DNA of 64,000 nt from Oscillospiraceae bacterium (lineage in GTDB: Bacteria > Bacillota > Clostridia > Oscillospirales > Ruminococcaceae), in assembly GCA_017436575.1 (NCBI GenBank), contig JAFSCU010000013.1, positions 1 to 64,000 of the forward strand. Direction: 5' to 3'. Position 1 is the stretch's first letter. Each line of letters opens with the position of its first letter. The translations under genes and the position numbers were made by a program. The notes below the pieces were generated by a model that did no database searches, was not told the origin of the DNA, and saw only the letters and a program-made list of their open reading frames with translations. Shown here in pieces: positions 51,537 to 60,092 of the stretch.

Positions 51537-53504
51537 ATGGAAAGAAAAAAATTCTATATAACTACACCTATTTACTATCCATCTGACAATCTGCACATTG
51601 GCCACAGCTATACAACTGTTGCATGTGACTCCCTGGCAAGATACAAACGCCTGCAGGGTTATGATGTAATGTATCTGACAGGTACTGACGAACACGGTCA
51701 GAAAATTCAGGACAAAGCCCTTGCTGCAGGCAAAACACCAAAACAGTATGTTGATGACATCGTTGTTGGCATCAAGGAACTGTGGGACCTGCTGGACATC
51801 AGCTATGACAGATACATCCGTACAACAGATGATTACCACGTTGAAGCTGTACAGAAAATCTTTAAAAAGCTGTATGACCAGGGTGATATCTACAAAGGTT
51901 TCTACGAAGGTATGTACTGCAAACCTTGCGAAACATTCTGGACAGCCAGCCAGCTGGTTGACGGCAAATGCCCGGACTGTGGCCGTGATGTTTATGCAGC
52001 AAAAGAAGATGCATATTTCTTCAAACTTTCCAACTATGCTGACAGACTGCTGAAACTTTATGAAGATGTGCCAAACTTCATTCAGCCTGAAGCAAGAAAA
52101 AATGAAATGATCAGCTTTATCAAACAGGGTCTGCAGGACCTGTGTGTTTCCAGAACAACTGTTAAATGGGGTATCCCTGTAACATTTGACCCAGACCACA
52201 CAGTTTATGTTTGGGTTGACGCTCTGTCCAACTATATCACAGCCCTGGGTTACGAAAACGACCAGTACAACGATTACGATAAATACTGGCCGGCAGATAT
52301 CCACATGGTTGGTAAAGAAATTCTCCGTTTCCACACAATCATCTGGCCTGCAATGCTGATGGCTCTGGACCTGCCACTGCCAAAACGTGTATTCGGTCAC
52401 GGTTGGCTGCTGCTGGAAGGCGGTAAAATGAGTAAATCTGTTGGTAACGTTGTAGACCCTGTTGTTCTGTGCAAACGTTACGGTGTTGACGCAGTGCGTT
52501 ACTTCCTGCTGAGAGAAGTTCCATTTGGAAATGACGGCGTTTATACAAACGAAAGCCTTATTGCCCGTATCAACTCTGACCTGGCAAATGACCTGGGCAA
52601 CCTGGTTTCCCGTTCAGCAGCTATGATTGAAAAATACTTTGACGGCGTTCTGCCAGCTGAAAGAGAAGGCGCAGACCTGGACAAAGAACTTATCGAACTG
52701 TGTGAAGGTCTGACTGCTAAAACAGACAAATATATGGACGACCTGTCAATTCCACAGGCATTGGCTGAAATTTTCAAAGTTGTACAGAGAGCAAACAAAT
52801 ACATCGATGAAACACAGCCTTGGGTTCTGGCAAAAGACGAAGCAAACAAACCTCGTCTGGCTGCAGTTCTTTACAACCTGGTTGAAGCTCTGCGTTTTGT
52901 TACAACTCTGCTGCAGGCTTATCTGCCAAACACAACACCAAAAATTGCTGCACAGCTTGGCTACACAGCGGATGACCTGAAATATGAAACACTGGCAAAA
53001 TTCGGTCACCTGGGCGAAGTTAAAGTTCAGAAAGGTGAAGTAATCTTCCCAAGAATTGACGCTGCAAAAGAACTGGCTGCAATCGCAAAAGAAGAAGCTG
53101 AAAAGAAAGCTGCACGCGAAGCTGCAAAAGCAAAAGAAGAAGCAAAAGCAGCAGAACCTGTAGTTGAAGAAGAAAAAGTAGCAGAAATCACTTATGATGA
53201 TTTTGCAAAAGTAAATCTGATTGTTGGTGAAGTAAGAGACTGTTCAGCTGTACCAAAAGCTGACAAACTTCTGAATCTTACAATCTGGGACGGCAAACGC
53301 GAAAGAACAATCCTTTCCGGTATTCACGAATGGTATGAACCAGAAGATCTGAAAGGCCACAAAGTTGTTATCGTTGACAACCTTGCTCCTCGCAAAATGC
53401 GTGGCTTTATCAGCGAAGGTATGGTTCTGTCCGCTGACACACCAGACGGCGGTGCACAGGTTATCTTTGTTGATGACATGACACCAGGCTGCAAAGTAAG
53501 ATAA
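51537..53504 (+). CDS. metG: Methionyl-tRNA synthetase with C-terminal tRNA-binding domain
   Basis: A 655-residue class I synthetase charging tRNA-Met. HIGH motif as LHIGHSY (about residues 18-24), knuckle zinc Cys in MYCKPCETFW and GKCPDCGRDV, KMSKS at about 298-302 (GGKMSKSVGNVVDP), and the anticodon domain to about 510. After an Ala/Glu/Lys-rich linker comes an EMAP-II-like tRNA-binding domain (about 550-655: YDDFAKVNLIVGEVRDCSAV, PRKMRGFISEGMVLSA). Expression is controlled by the Met T-box. AGGAAAGGAAAAAG precedes the ATG. Confidence 0.96.
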   Translation: MERKKFYITTPIYYPSDNLHIGHSYTTVACDSLARYKRLQGYDVMYLTGTDEHGQKIQDKALAAGKTPKQYVDDIVVGIKELWDLLDISYDRYIRTTDDYHVEAVQKIFKKLYDQGDIYKGFYEGMYCKPCETFWTASQLVDGKCPDCGRDVYAAKEDAYFFKLSNYADRLLKLYEDVPNFIQPEARKNEMISFIKQGLQDLCVSRTTVKWGIPVTFDPDHTVYVWVDALSNYITALGYENDQYNDYDKYWPADIHMVGKEILRFHTIIWPAMLMALDLPLPKRVFGHGWLLLEGGKMSKSVGNVVDPVVLCKRYGVDAVRYFLLREVPFGNDGVYTNESLIARINSDLANDLGNLVSRSAAMIEKYFDGVLPAEREGADLDKELIELCEGLTAKTDKYMDDLSIPQALAEIFKVVQRANKYIDETQPWVLAKDEANKPRLAAVLYNLVEALRFVTTLLQAYLPNTTPKIAAQLGYTADDLKYETLAKFGHLGEVKVQKGEVIFPRIDAAKELAAIAKEEAEKKAAREAAKAKEEAKAAEPVVEEEKVAEITYDDFAKVNLIVGEVRDCSAVPKADKLLNLTIWDGKRERTILSGIHEWYEPEDLKGHKVVIVDNLAPRKMRGFISEGMVLSADTPDGGAQVIFVDDMTPGCKVR

Positions 53505-53525
53505 TTTATATCACAAACTATTATA

Positions 53526-53552
53526 CCCACAGCTTTTGCTGTGGGTGTTTTT
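53526..53552 (+). terminator. Terminator after metG
   Basis: ACCCACAGC and GCTGTGGGT around a TTTT loop (53526-53546), then TTTTTG. Confidence 0.9.
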
Positions 53553-53580
53553 GTGTTACAAATAAAATTTCTGTCTGTAC

Positions 53581-53608
53581 TTGCAAAATTCCTGTAAATT
53601 TGTATAAT
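53581..53608 (+). promoter_or_regulatory. Promoter of the FNT channel gene
   Basis: TTGCAA (53581-53586), 16 bases, TATAAT (53603-53608). Confidence 0.68.
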
Positions 53609-53640
53609 TAAATACTGTATTGGTTTTCAGGAGGAAAATT

Positions 53641-54462
53641 ATGGGAATTAATTCACCAAAGGAAATTGCACAGAATTATGTTGCAATAGGTAAAACCAAA
53701 GCCAATCTGGCTATAGATAAAATGTTTTTGCTTGCAGTTATCGCAGGTGCATTTATTGCATTTGGCGGTGTAGGTGCAGCCACAGCATCAGTGGGTATAA
53801 CACCGGCATCAGCAGGCAAATTAATCAGTGGTTGTGTTTTTCCAGGGGGGCTTACATTGGTTCTTCTGGCAGGCAGTGAACTGTTTACAGGCAATTGTCT
53901 GTTGTCCATTCCACTGCTGGAAAAAGAAATTACCGTAAAACAGTTGCTGAGAAACTGGATTGTGGTTTATCTGGGAAATATGGCAGGCGGTATGCTGGTA
54001 GCGGCAGGTCTGGTTTATTCAGGACAGTACAATATGTTTGATGGCGCCATGGCAGTATCTGTATTTTCAACTGCAGCTGCAAAGTGCGCACTTTCATTTT
54101 CTGATGCCTTTATAAAAGGTGTTTTCTGCAATATTCTTGTGTGTCTTGCGGTATGGGTATCATTTTCAGCAAAAGATTCTGCAGGTAAAGTAATCAGTCT
54201 GTTCTTTCCGATTCTGATTTTTGTGGTATGCGGTTTTGAACACTGTGTTGCAAATATGTACTATATCAGTGCAGGTCTGTTTGCAAAAAATATTCCATCC
54301 TATGTATCAGCCGCTATGGCAGCCGGTGTAAATATTGATGTGATTACCTGGAAAAACTTTTTTATCACCAATCTTATCCCTGTAACACTGGGCAACATTG
54401 TTGGTGGTGCAGTATGCGTAGGGGCTCTTTACTGGTATATCTATCTTAAAAAAGAAAGATAA
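53641..54462 (+). CDS. Formate/nitrite transporter family channel
   Basis: A 273-residue FNT channel with six helices arranged as two inverted triplets. Markers: SPKEIAQNYVAIGKTKA, the LAGSELFTGNCLL gate segment (the FNT signature GSELFTGN), FCNILVCLAVWVSFSAKD and FEHCVANMYYISAGLF with the central His, then the final NIVGGAVCVGALYWYIYLKK. It conducts formate, nitrite, hydrosulfide or related anions; formate is the natural guess given the PFL in the same region, but the sequence alone does not exclude the others. The ATG at 53641 follows AGGAGGAAA; an ATG at 53620 is upstream of that site. Confidence 0.92.
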   Translation: MGINSPKEIAQNYVAIGKTKANLAIDKMFLLAVIAGAFIAFGGVGAATASVGITPASAGKLISGCVFPGGLTLVLLAGSELFTGNCLLSIPLLEKEITVKQLLRNWIVVYLGNMAGGMLVAAGLVYSGQYNMFDGAMAVSVFSTAAAKCALSFSDAFIKGVFCNILVCLAVWVSFSAKDSAGKVISLFFPILIFVVCGFEHCVANMYYISAGLFAKNIPSYVSAAMAAGVNIDVITWKNFFITNLIPVTLGNIVGGAVCVGALYWYIYLKKER

Positions 54463-54483
54463 AATTTCATACAGAAATAACAA

Positions 54484-54513
54484 AACACCCACAGTTTCTG
54501 GCTGTGGGTGTTT
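54484..54513. terminator. Bidirectional terminator
   Basis: AACACCCACAG and CTGTGGGTGTT form an 11-bp stem, between convergent FNT and YwaF-like genes. Confidence 0.88.
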
Positions 54514-54526
54514 GTTTGTTGTGAAA

Positions 54527-55288
54527 TTATTCTGTTACAACTATTTTCTTTTTATCTTTTATATACCATGGCAGATAGGCCAGGCCGAACATAGCTGTGA
54601 TTGCTGCCATCATAACGGCAATTCTCAATGCATAGTTTGGCGGTAAAATATCCAGTATGGATGGTGCGCTTTCAGGGCGTGCCATATACAGATAGTTTGC
54701 GCCGGGAATCATAGAGTTTACCCAGGCGGCAAATATTACCATAGCTGCCAGGGCGGCGGCAGAACGGATATATGAACGGAACACAGGTCGCATATTATGG
54801 ACAAAAATCATATAGAAAACAGCAACGTAAGTCAATGTGTGTTCCAGCCAGAACTGATAATAGCGAAATCTTGTAGGACCACAGTAGGTAAGCACTGTCG
54901 GTGTCAGCAATGCAAATACAGAACAGCCCAGCACCCAGAAATATACTATGTCAAACAGTTTCTGACTCTTGCCAATCAGCATGAAAGAGCAGAATATAAC
55001 AGACCAGGCGCATACACCGATAGGCAGATGTTCAACTGCACCATTGGACAGTTCCGTTAAGGCTGACAGTCGCCAGTAATATGACATATCGCATATAATC
55101 AGCGCAAAGGCAAGTATGTAGCGAAAGCTTGTTTCGTGTTTTGACAGCCTTAATATTTCTTTATACCTGTACATCAGAAATATAGCAATAATAAGTGACA
55201 ATATTGGTATAAGATGGGCAAGTGTAAATATGGCAAACTCCGGCTGGTCACCCTGACCGAAAAAATATATAAAAAATTCTTTAATCAT
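54527..55288 (-). CDS. YwaF-like (TIGR02206) integral membrane protein
   Basis: A 253-residue protein with six or seven hydrophobic helices and no soluble domain. WRLSALTELSNGAVEHLPIG, CAWSVIFCSFMLIGKSQ, YYQFWLEHTLTYVAVFYM and GANYLYMARPESAPSILDIL follow the pattern of the TIGR02206/YwaF family (related to TMEM164), including the conserved H and N residues near its helices. Function is unknown. Start after GGGAGAAAG. Confidence 0.82.
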   Translation of the reverse strand: MIKEFFIYFFGQGDQPEFAIFTLAHLIPILSLIIAIFLMYRYKEILRLSKHETSFRYILAFALIICDMSYYWRLSALTELSNGAVEHLPIGVCAWSVIFCSFMLIGKSQKLFDIVYFWVLGCSVFALLTPTVLTYCGPTRFRYYQFWLEHTLTYVAVFYMIFVHNMRPVFRSYIRSAAALAAMVIFAAWVNSMIPGANYLYMARPESAPSILDILPPNYALRIAVMMAAITAMFGLAYLPWYIKDKKKIVVTE

Positions 55289-55411
55289 TTATCTTTCTCC
55301 CTTGTTAATTGTTCACAAGTATATCATATAGGTGTTACATCAGGAATAAGGATTGTGTTAGTGTTTTGTTATTTTTATGTTAGATGCAATTTTTAACATT
55401 ATGGTGTGCTG

Positions 55412-55440
55412 TTGTTTAATCTGTGAAATTATAGTATAAT
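55412..55440 (+). promoter_or_regulatory. Promoter of tatD
   Basis: TTGTTT (55412-55417), 17 bases, TATAAT (55435-55440). Confidence 0.75.
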
Positions 55441-55477
55441 ATAAATTACATTATTTGATTATCAGGAAGTAATTTAT

Positions 55478-56251
55478 ATGAGTAAAATTTTTGACAGCCA
55501 CAGCCATTACAACGATTCTTCTTTCAAAGATGATTACAAAGAAATCCTGCAGCATATTCAGGACAGTGGTGTAGGCAATGTAATAAATGTAGGTGCAGAT
55601 ATAGAATCAGCCCGTCTTGCTATGAAACAGGCAGATGAAAATGACTTTATGTATTTTTCTGCCGGTATTCATCCCCACGATGCCATTCAGGCCAGAGACG
55701 AAGCTATTATGGCAGAAATTGAAGAAATGCTTAAACATCCAAAAGCAGTAGCAGTGGGGGAAGCGGGCCTGGACTATCATTTTGATGATTCCTGGTCACC
55801 TGAATTACAGCAGGAAGCCTTTATCAAACAGATAAAACTGGCCAACAAATACCATAAACCGCTGATTATCCACACCCGTGATGCAATGCAGGATACACTG
55901 AATATCCTTAATGAACACCCGCTGGAAAGCGGTGTGGTGCATTGCTATTCCGGCAGCCGGGAAAGCTGTAAACAGCTGGTAAAAATGGGGTTGTATATCG
56001 GTTTCACCGGCGTTATCACTTTTAAAAACGCTCGCCGCGCCATTGAAAGCCTGAAGGTTGTTCCTCTGGACAGACTGCTGATAGAAACAGATTGCCCATA
56101 TATGGCACCGGAACCAAACCGCGGCAAACGCTGTGATTCTTCTATGCTGCATTTTGTGGCACAGAAAATGGCAGATGAACTGGGATTGACAAAAGAAGAG
56201 GTAATCCGCATTACCAACGAAAATGCCAGACGTCTTTTTAAAATCAAATAA
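55478..56251 (+). CDS. tatD: TatD-family metal-dependent hydrolase/DNase
   Basis: A 257-residue TIM-barrel hydrolase. Metal ligands: FDSHSHYND (HxH), AVGEAGLDYHF (Glu), HKPLIIHTRDA (His), VVHCYSGS (His) and LLIETDCPYMAPEP (Asp). Relatives are 3'-5' DNA exonucleases or D-aminoacyl-tRNA-related deacylases; the name reflects similarity only. AGGAAG precedes the ATG. Unlike in many Firmicutes it does not follow metG directly; FNT and YwaF-like genes intervene. Confidence 0.92.
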   Translation: MSKIFDSHSHYNDSSFKDDYKEILQHIQDSGVGNVINVGADIESARLAMKQADENDFMYFSAGIHPHDAIQARDEAIMAEIEEMLKHPKAVAVGEAGLDYHFDDSWSPELQQEAFIKQIKLANKYHKPLIIHTRDAMQDTLNILNEHPLESGVVHCYSGSRESCKQLVKMGLYIGFTGVITFKNARRAIESLKVVPLDRLLIETDCPYMAPEPNRGKRCDSSMLHFVAQKMADELGLTKEEVIRITNENARRLFKIK

Positions 56252-56261
56252 AATTATAAAG

Positions 56262-56291
56262 CATACCATATTTGTGGTATGCTTTTTTATT
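56262..56291 (+). terminator. Terminator after tatD
   Basis: AAGCATACCA and TGGTATGCTT form a 10-bp stem around TATTTG (56260-56285), then TTTTAT. Confidence 0.9.
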
Positions 56292-56380
56292 TGTAAAACT
56301 GTAAAAATATTATTTTATTAAATTAATAAAAACATCATAAAATCCTTTTAAAAATATATAAAATATAAATACCACAGTAT

Positions 56381-56396
56381 ATTTATAGCTATAAAT
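56381..56396. promoter_or_regulatory. 16-bp perfect palindrome in the flavoprotein control region
   Basis: ATTTATAGCTATAAAT is its own reverse complement. It lies 160 bases upstream of the flavoprotein start and about 75 bases upstream of its -35 box. It could be a regulator site; A/T-rich palindromes also arise by chance. Confidence 0.4.
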
Positions 56397-56436
56397 CTAT
56401 AATTACTTTATTTGTATAAAATCAATAAATAATAGC

Positions 56437-56498
56437 TAAAAAAATATCTATATTTGTTTATTATGAGAATTGATAAAAAAATATCTATATTATATAAT
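56437..56498 (+). promoter_or_regulatory. Promoter with 18-bp direct-repeat operator of the flavoprotein gene
   Basis: TAAAAAAATATCTATATT occurs twice, identical, at 56437-56454 and 56474-56491 (37-base pitch). TTGATA (56470-56475), 17 bases, TATAAT (56493-56498) forms the promoter, so the second copy fills the spacer and the first lies just upstream of the -35 box. Such placement suggests a protein that controls this gene by binding both copies. Confidence 0.65.
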
Positions 56499-56540
56499 TG
56501 CAGTGCGTAAAAACGCAGATAAAAGAAAGGAAATATTCAA

Positions 56541-58319
56541 ATGAAAAAAATCATTGCTTTGGCATTAAGCGCAGTTATGATGCTTTCAATGTTCACAGCT
56601 TGTTCCACAGAAGGTACAACTGACGTTGACACAACAAGCAAATCAGCTGACATCGTAGTTATCGGTGCAGGCGGCGCAGGTATGACAGCTGCTATCCAGG
56701 CTGCTCAGGATGGTGCCACAAACGTAGTAATTATCGAAAAAACAGCTATGGCTGGCGGTAACACAACAAGAGCTACAGGCGGTCTCAACGCTTCTGAAAC
56801 AACATTCCAGGACAGAGATGCTATCGAAGACTCTAACCAGCTGTTCATTGATGACACAATGAAAGGCGGCAAAAACATCAACGACCTCAGCCTTGTTACA
56901 TATATGGCTGAAAATTCAGCAGAAGCACTGTACTGGGTTAACGACCTGGGCGCAGACCTGACAGTTGTTGGTCTGTTTGGCGGTGCAAGTGTAAAAAGAA
57001 TCCACAGACCATCTGACACATCTGCAGTTGGCCCTGTTCTTGTAAAAACACTTATGTCTCAGATTGAAAAACTGAACATCCCAGTTCTTTACAACACAAA
57101 AGCAGATGAAATTCTGACAGATGAAAACGGTGCAGTTTCCGGCGTTAAAGTAACAGACGAAAATGGTACATATACAATCAACTGTAAAGCTGTAGTTGTA
57201 GCAACAGGCGGTTTCGGTGCAAACAGTGAAATGGTTGAAAAATACAACCCATCCCTGACAGGCTTTGGCACAACAAACGTGGCTGCAGCAACAGGTGACG
57301 GTATCGCTATGGGCACAGCTATCGGCGCAGCAACAGTTGATATGGAACAGATCCAGACACACCCAACAGTACATCCAGAAACACAGACAATGTACACAGA
57401 AGCTGTTCGTGGCAACGGTGCTATCCTTGTTAACAAAGAAGGCGCACGTTTCACAAACGAAATGGGCACACGTGACGTTGTTTCTGCAGCAATCCTGGAA
57501 CAGACAGACGGCCAGGCATGGCTGGTATTTGACCACGCTGTAAGAACAAGCCTGAAAGCTATCGAAGGCTATATCAAAGCTGGTATCGTTACAGAAGCTG
57601 CTACAATCGAAGAACTGGCAACAGCTATCGGTGCAGACCCTGCAACACTGTCAGCTACAATGACAAAATTTGCAGACGATGTTACAAATGGCAATGCTGA
57701 TGAATTCGGCAGAGAAGGTCTGGAACTGCCTCTTACAGAAGGCAATTTCTATGCTTGTCTGGTTGCTCCAGCTATCCACCACACAATGGGCGGTCTGAAA
57801 ATCAACACAGCTGGTGAAGTTCTGAACGAAGAAGGCAATGCAATCGCTGGTCTGTTTGCAGCTGGCGAAGTTACAGGTGGTGTTCATGGTGCAAACCGTT
57901 TGGGTGGTAACGCTGTAACAGATATCGTTGTATTCGGCAGAACAGCTGGTACATCTGCGAACGCTTACGTTGCAGCAAATGGTGGCAACACAGAAGCAAC
58001 AATCATTGTTGAAAAAGAAGACACATCTGCAGTTAAACCAGAAGTTGAAGCAAACTTCAAAGATGGTACATACACAGCTGTTGGTACAGGTATCGGCGGT
58101 GACGTAGAAGTTATTGCTGAAGTTAAAGATGGCGAAATCGTATCAATCGTTCTTGGTGAACACAGCGAAACAGAAGGTATCTTCGAAGGCGCAGTTGACG
58201 GCGTAATTCCAGAAATCATCAAAGGTCAGACAACTGAAGTTGATGTAGTTTCCGGTGCTACAGTTACATCAAACGCTATCATCGAAGCAGTTGAAGATAT
58301 TATGGATCAGGCAGCTTAA
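56541..58319 (+). CDS. Surface flavoprotein reductase lipoprotein (fumarate/urocanate reductase-like) with FMN-binding domain
   Basis: A 592-residue lipoprotein (lipobox FTAC, lipidated Cys21). Residues about 38-500: FAD-binding_2 domain of the fumarate/urocanate reductase group (VVIGAGGAGMTAAIQAA, GGNTTRATGGLNASE, MEQIQTHPTV, IHHTMGGLKINTAGEV, GVHGANRLGGNAVTD). Residues about 508-592: FMN_bind domain with DVVSGATVTS, the D-x-x-S-G-A-T pattern where FMN is covalently attached to Thr by ApbE. It should reduce a small electron acceptor outside the cell in anaerobic respiration. The domain order (FMN at the C-terminus) is the reverse of UrdA-like Shewanella enzymes. Electron donor genes and apbE are not in the window. 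Confidence 0.9.
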   Translation: MKKIIALALSAVMMLSMFTACSTEGTTDVDTTSKSADIVVIGAGGAGMTAAIQAAQDGATNVVIIEKTAMAGGNTTRATGGLNASETTFQDRDAIEDSNQLFIDDTMKGGKNINDLSLVTYMAENSAEALYWVNDLGADLTVVGLFGGASVKRIHRPSDTSAVGPVLVKTLMSQIEKLNIPVLYNTKADEILTDENGAVSGVKVTDENGTYTINCKAVVVATGGFGANSEMVEKYNPSLTGFGTTNVAAATGDGIAMGTAIGAATVDMEQIQTHPTVHPETQTMYTEAVRGNGAILVNKEGARFTNEMGTRDVVSAAILEQTDGQAWLVFDHAVRTSLKAIEGYIKAGIVTEAATIEELATAIGADPATLSATMTKFADDVTNGNADEFGREGLELPLTEGNFYACLVAPAIHHTMGGLKINTAGEVLNEEGNAIAGLFAAGEVTGGVHGANRLGGNAVTDIVVFGRTAGTSANAYVAANGGNTEATIIVEKEDTSAVKPEVEANFKDGTYTAVGTGIGGDVEVIAEVKDGEIVSIVLGEHSETEGIFEGAVDGVIPEIIKGQTTEVDVVSGATVTSNAIIEAVEDIMDQAA

Positions 58320-58341
58320 TTTTTTATTATCATACTCCTGC

Positions 58342-58379
58342 AAAAACACCTGTGAGAACTTATTCTCACAGGTGTTTTT
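58342..58379. terminator. Bidirectional terminator
   Basis: AAAAACACCTGTGAGAA and TTCTCACAGGTGTTTTT form a 17-bp stem, between the flavoprotein and the convergent aldo/keto reductase. Confidence 0.93.
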
Positions 58380-58380
58380 A

Positions 58381-59388
58381 TCATTTCAGAAATGTTTTGT
58401 AATCTTCGTAATTCTTTTTCAGCAGGTTTGGTGTGTCCAGACCATACGGGCACTTGGCGGCGCACTGGCCACATTCAATGCAGTCTTCAATCTTTTTCAT
58501 TTTTGCCTGGCCGGCCTCTGACAAATGACCTGCCGCAGGGCTGCGGCGAAGCAAAAGTGACATTCTGGCGCAGTTGTTTATTTCAATACCCACAGGACAA
58601 GGCATACAGTAACCACAGCCACGGCAAAATTCACCGGCCAGTTCCTGTTTTTCTTTTTCTATGTAGGCCAATCGTTCTTCTGTCAGCACAGGTGGGTTTT
58701 CGTTGTATGACAAAAATTCGTCCAGTTCCCATTCTTTCTGAATGCCCCATATAGGTGCAACAGGAAACTGTGCCAGATATGCATAAGCCACGTCTGATTT
58801 TGTTATCAGCCCACCGGCCAGGGCTTTCATACAGATAAAGCCTACATCGTTTTCTTCACACAGATGTACCAGTGCTTCTTCTTTTTCACTTGCAAGATAT
58901 GAAAACGGAAACTGCAGTGTTTCATACAGGCCGCTTTCCACCGCTTCCTGTGCTATTGCCAGACTGTGGCTGGTAATGCCGATATGGCGCACTTTACCCT
59001 GTTCCTTTGCTTCCAGCATGGCTTCATACAGGCCACTGCCATCACCCGGTTTTGGGCAGAATGGCGGATTGTGGAACTGATATATATCCACATAATCAGT
59101 TTTCATCTTTTCAAGGCTTGTTTCCAAATCAGTCCAAAAGCCTTCCACGGTTTTTGCCATTGTTTTTGTGGAGATAATAATATTTTCTCTTACATCTGCC
59201 AGTGCATTGCCTATTTTTTCTTCACTGTCAGAATATGCCCTGGCAGTGTCGAAATAGTTTATGCCGTTGTTATAGGCTTTGCGTAGAATATGGTTGGCGG
59301 TTTCCATATCTACACGCTGAACAGGCAGTGCACCAAAGCCGTTTTTCGTTACCATAAGCTGTGTTTTTCCCAGTCTTACCATTTCCAT
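58381..59388 (-). CDS. Aldo/keto reductase with C-terminal ferredoxin-like iron-sulfur domain
   Basis: A 335-residue protein. Residues 1-240 form an AKR TIM barrel: NYFDTARAYSDSEEKIG (Asp and Tyr of the tetrad), ISTKTMAK (Lys) and QFHNPP (His). Residues about 265-320 hold two 4Cys clusters, CRGCGYCMPCPVGIEINNC and CIECGQCAAKCPYGLDTP, typical of a 2[4Fe-4S] AKR subgroup common in anaerobes. It probably reduces an unknown aldehyde or ketone, maybe using ferredoxin-type electron transfer. It stands alone with GGAG before ATG. Confidence 0.9.
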   Translation of the reverse strand: MEMVRLGKTQLMVTKNGFGALPVQRVDMETANHILRKAYNNGINYFDTARAYSDSEEKIGNALADVRENIIISTKTMAKTVEGFWTDLETSLEKMKTDYVDIYQFHNPPFCPKPGDGSGLYEAMLEAKEQGKVRHIGITSHSLAIAQEAVESGLYETLQFPFSYLASEKEEALVHLCEENDVGFICMKALAGGLITKSDVAYAYLAQFPVAPIWGIQKEWELDEFLSYNENPPVLTEERLAYIEKEKQELAGEFCRGCGYCMPCPVGIEINNCARMSLLLRRSPAAGHLSEAGQAKMKKIEDCIECGQCAAKCPYGLDTPNLLKKNYEDYKTFLK

Positions 59389-59459
59389 AGTTTTACACTC
59401 CTTTTTCGTTTATCCATATTATAATTATATAGGATAAAATATATGGTAAGTCAATAGTT

Positions 59460-59972
59460 TTATATATTCACCAGTTTCCATAATGCCATTATTGCAAAAA
59501 AGGCTGACCGTATATATCTGGCATAGAAGAAATTATGACGTTCTGTTATTTTGTTGCTTATCTTTGCACCTATAGCCATAAGCAAGCAGTGTAAAAACGC
59601 GCTTATGGCCGACAAAGTAAAGATATTATATCCGCACATCGCCAGATACAGGCATACGATGCTGGCATCTGCTGCCACCGACAGGCTGATGGCGGCTGTT
59701 CTGCCGGACGATGGTATTTTTGCTGTCTTTTCCGTAAAGGCTGTATATGCAAGCAAAAGCATAATTGCCACACCCAGCATATTTATATATTTTGCCAGAC
59801 TGGTCTGTGCCAGCAGTTTGCCTGCTGTTGACGCAGCCATACAGCATGTGAAAATAATTGAAAATGACAGGAAATTGTCTTTTAATTTAAGTTTTGTACC
59901 CAGCGTTCCCATAACAAAGCCGCTGATAAAGCCATCTGCACTGGCTGCCAGCAGGCTGAAAAACATAAACAT
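59460..59972 (-). CDS. MntP/YtaF-like membrane protein
   Basis: A 170-residue protein with about six membrane helices in two related halves: FFSLLAASADGFISGFVMG and ISLSVAADASIVCLYLAMCG each carry an Asp in a helix (ADGF, AADAS), the pattern of MntP manganese exporters and the sporulation protein YtaF. Which of the two it is cannot be told from this sequence alone. It lies in a small minus-strand unit. AGGTGAAATG precedes the start. Confidence 0.75.
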   Translation of the reverse strand: MFMFFSLLAASADGFISGFVMGTLGTKLKLKDNFLSFSIIFTCCMAASTAGKLLAQTSLAKYINMLGVAIMLLLAYTAFTEKTAKIPSSGRTAAISLSVAADASIVCLYLAMCGYNIFTLSAISAFLHCLLMAIGAKISNKITERHNFFYARYIRSAFFAIMALWKLVNI

Positions 59973-60092
59973 TCATTTCACCTCATATACTTTTATTTCA
60001 GTTTATTCCAGCGGATTGTATTGTGTGAAAACTATGGACAAAAAACTGTGGTATGGTATAAAATAAAAACAATAATGAAAAGGAGAATTATT

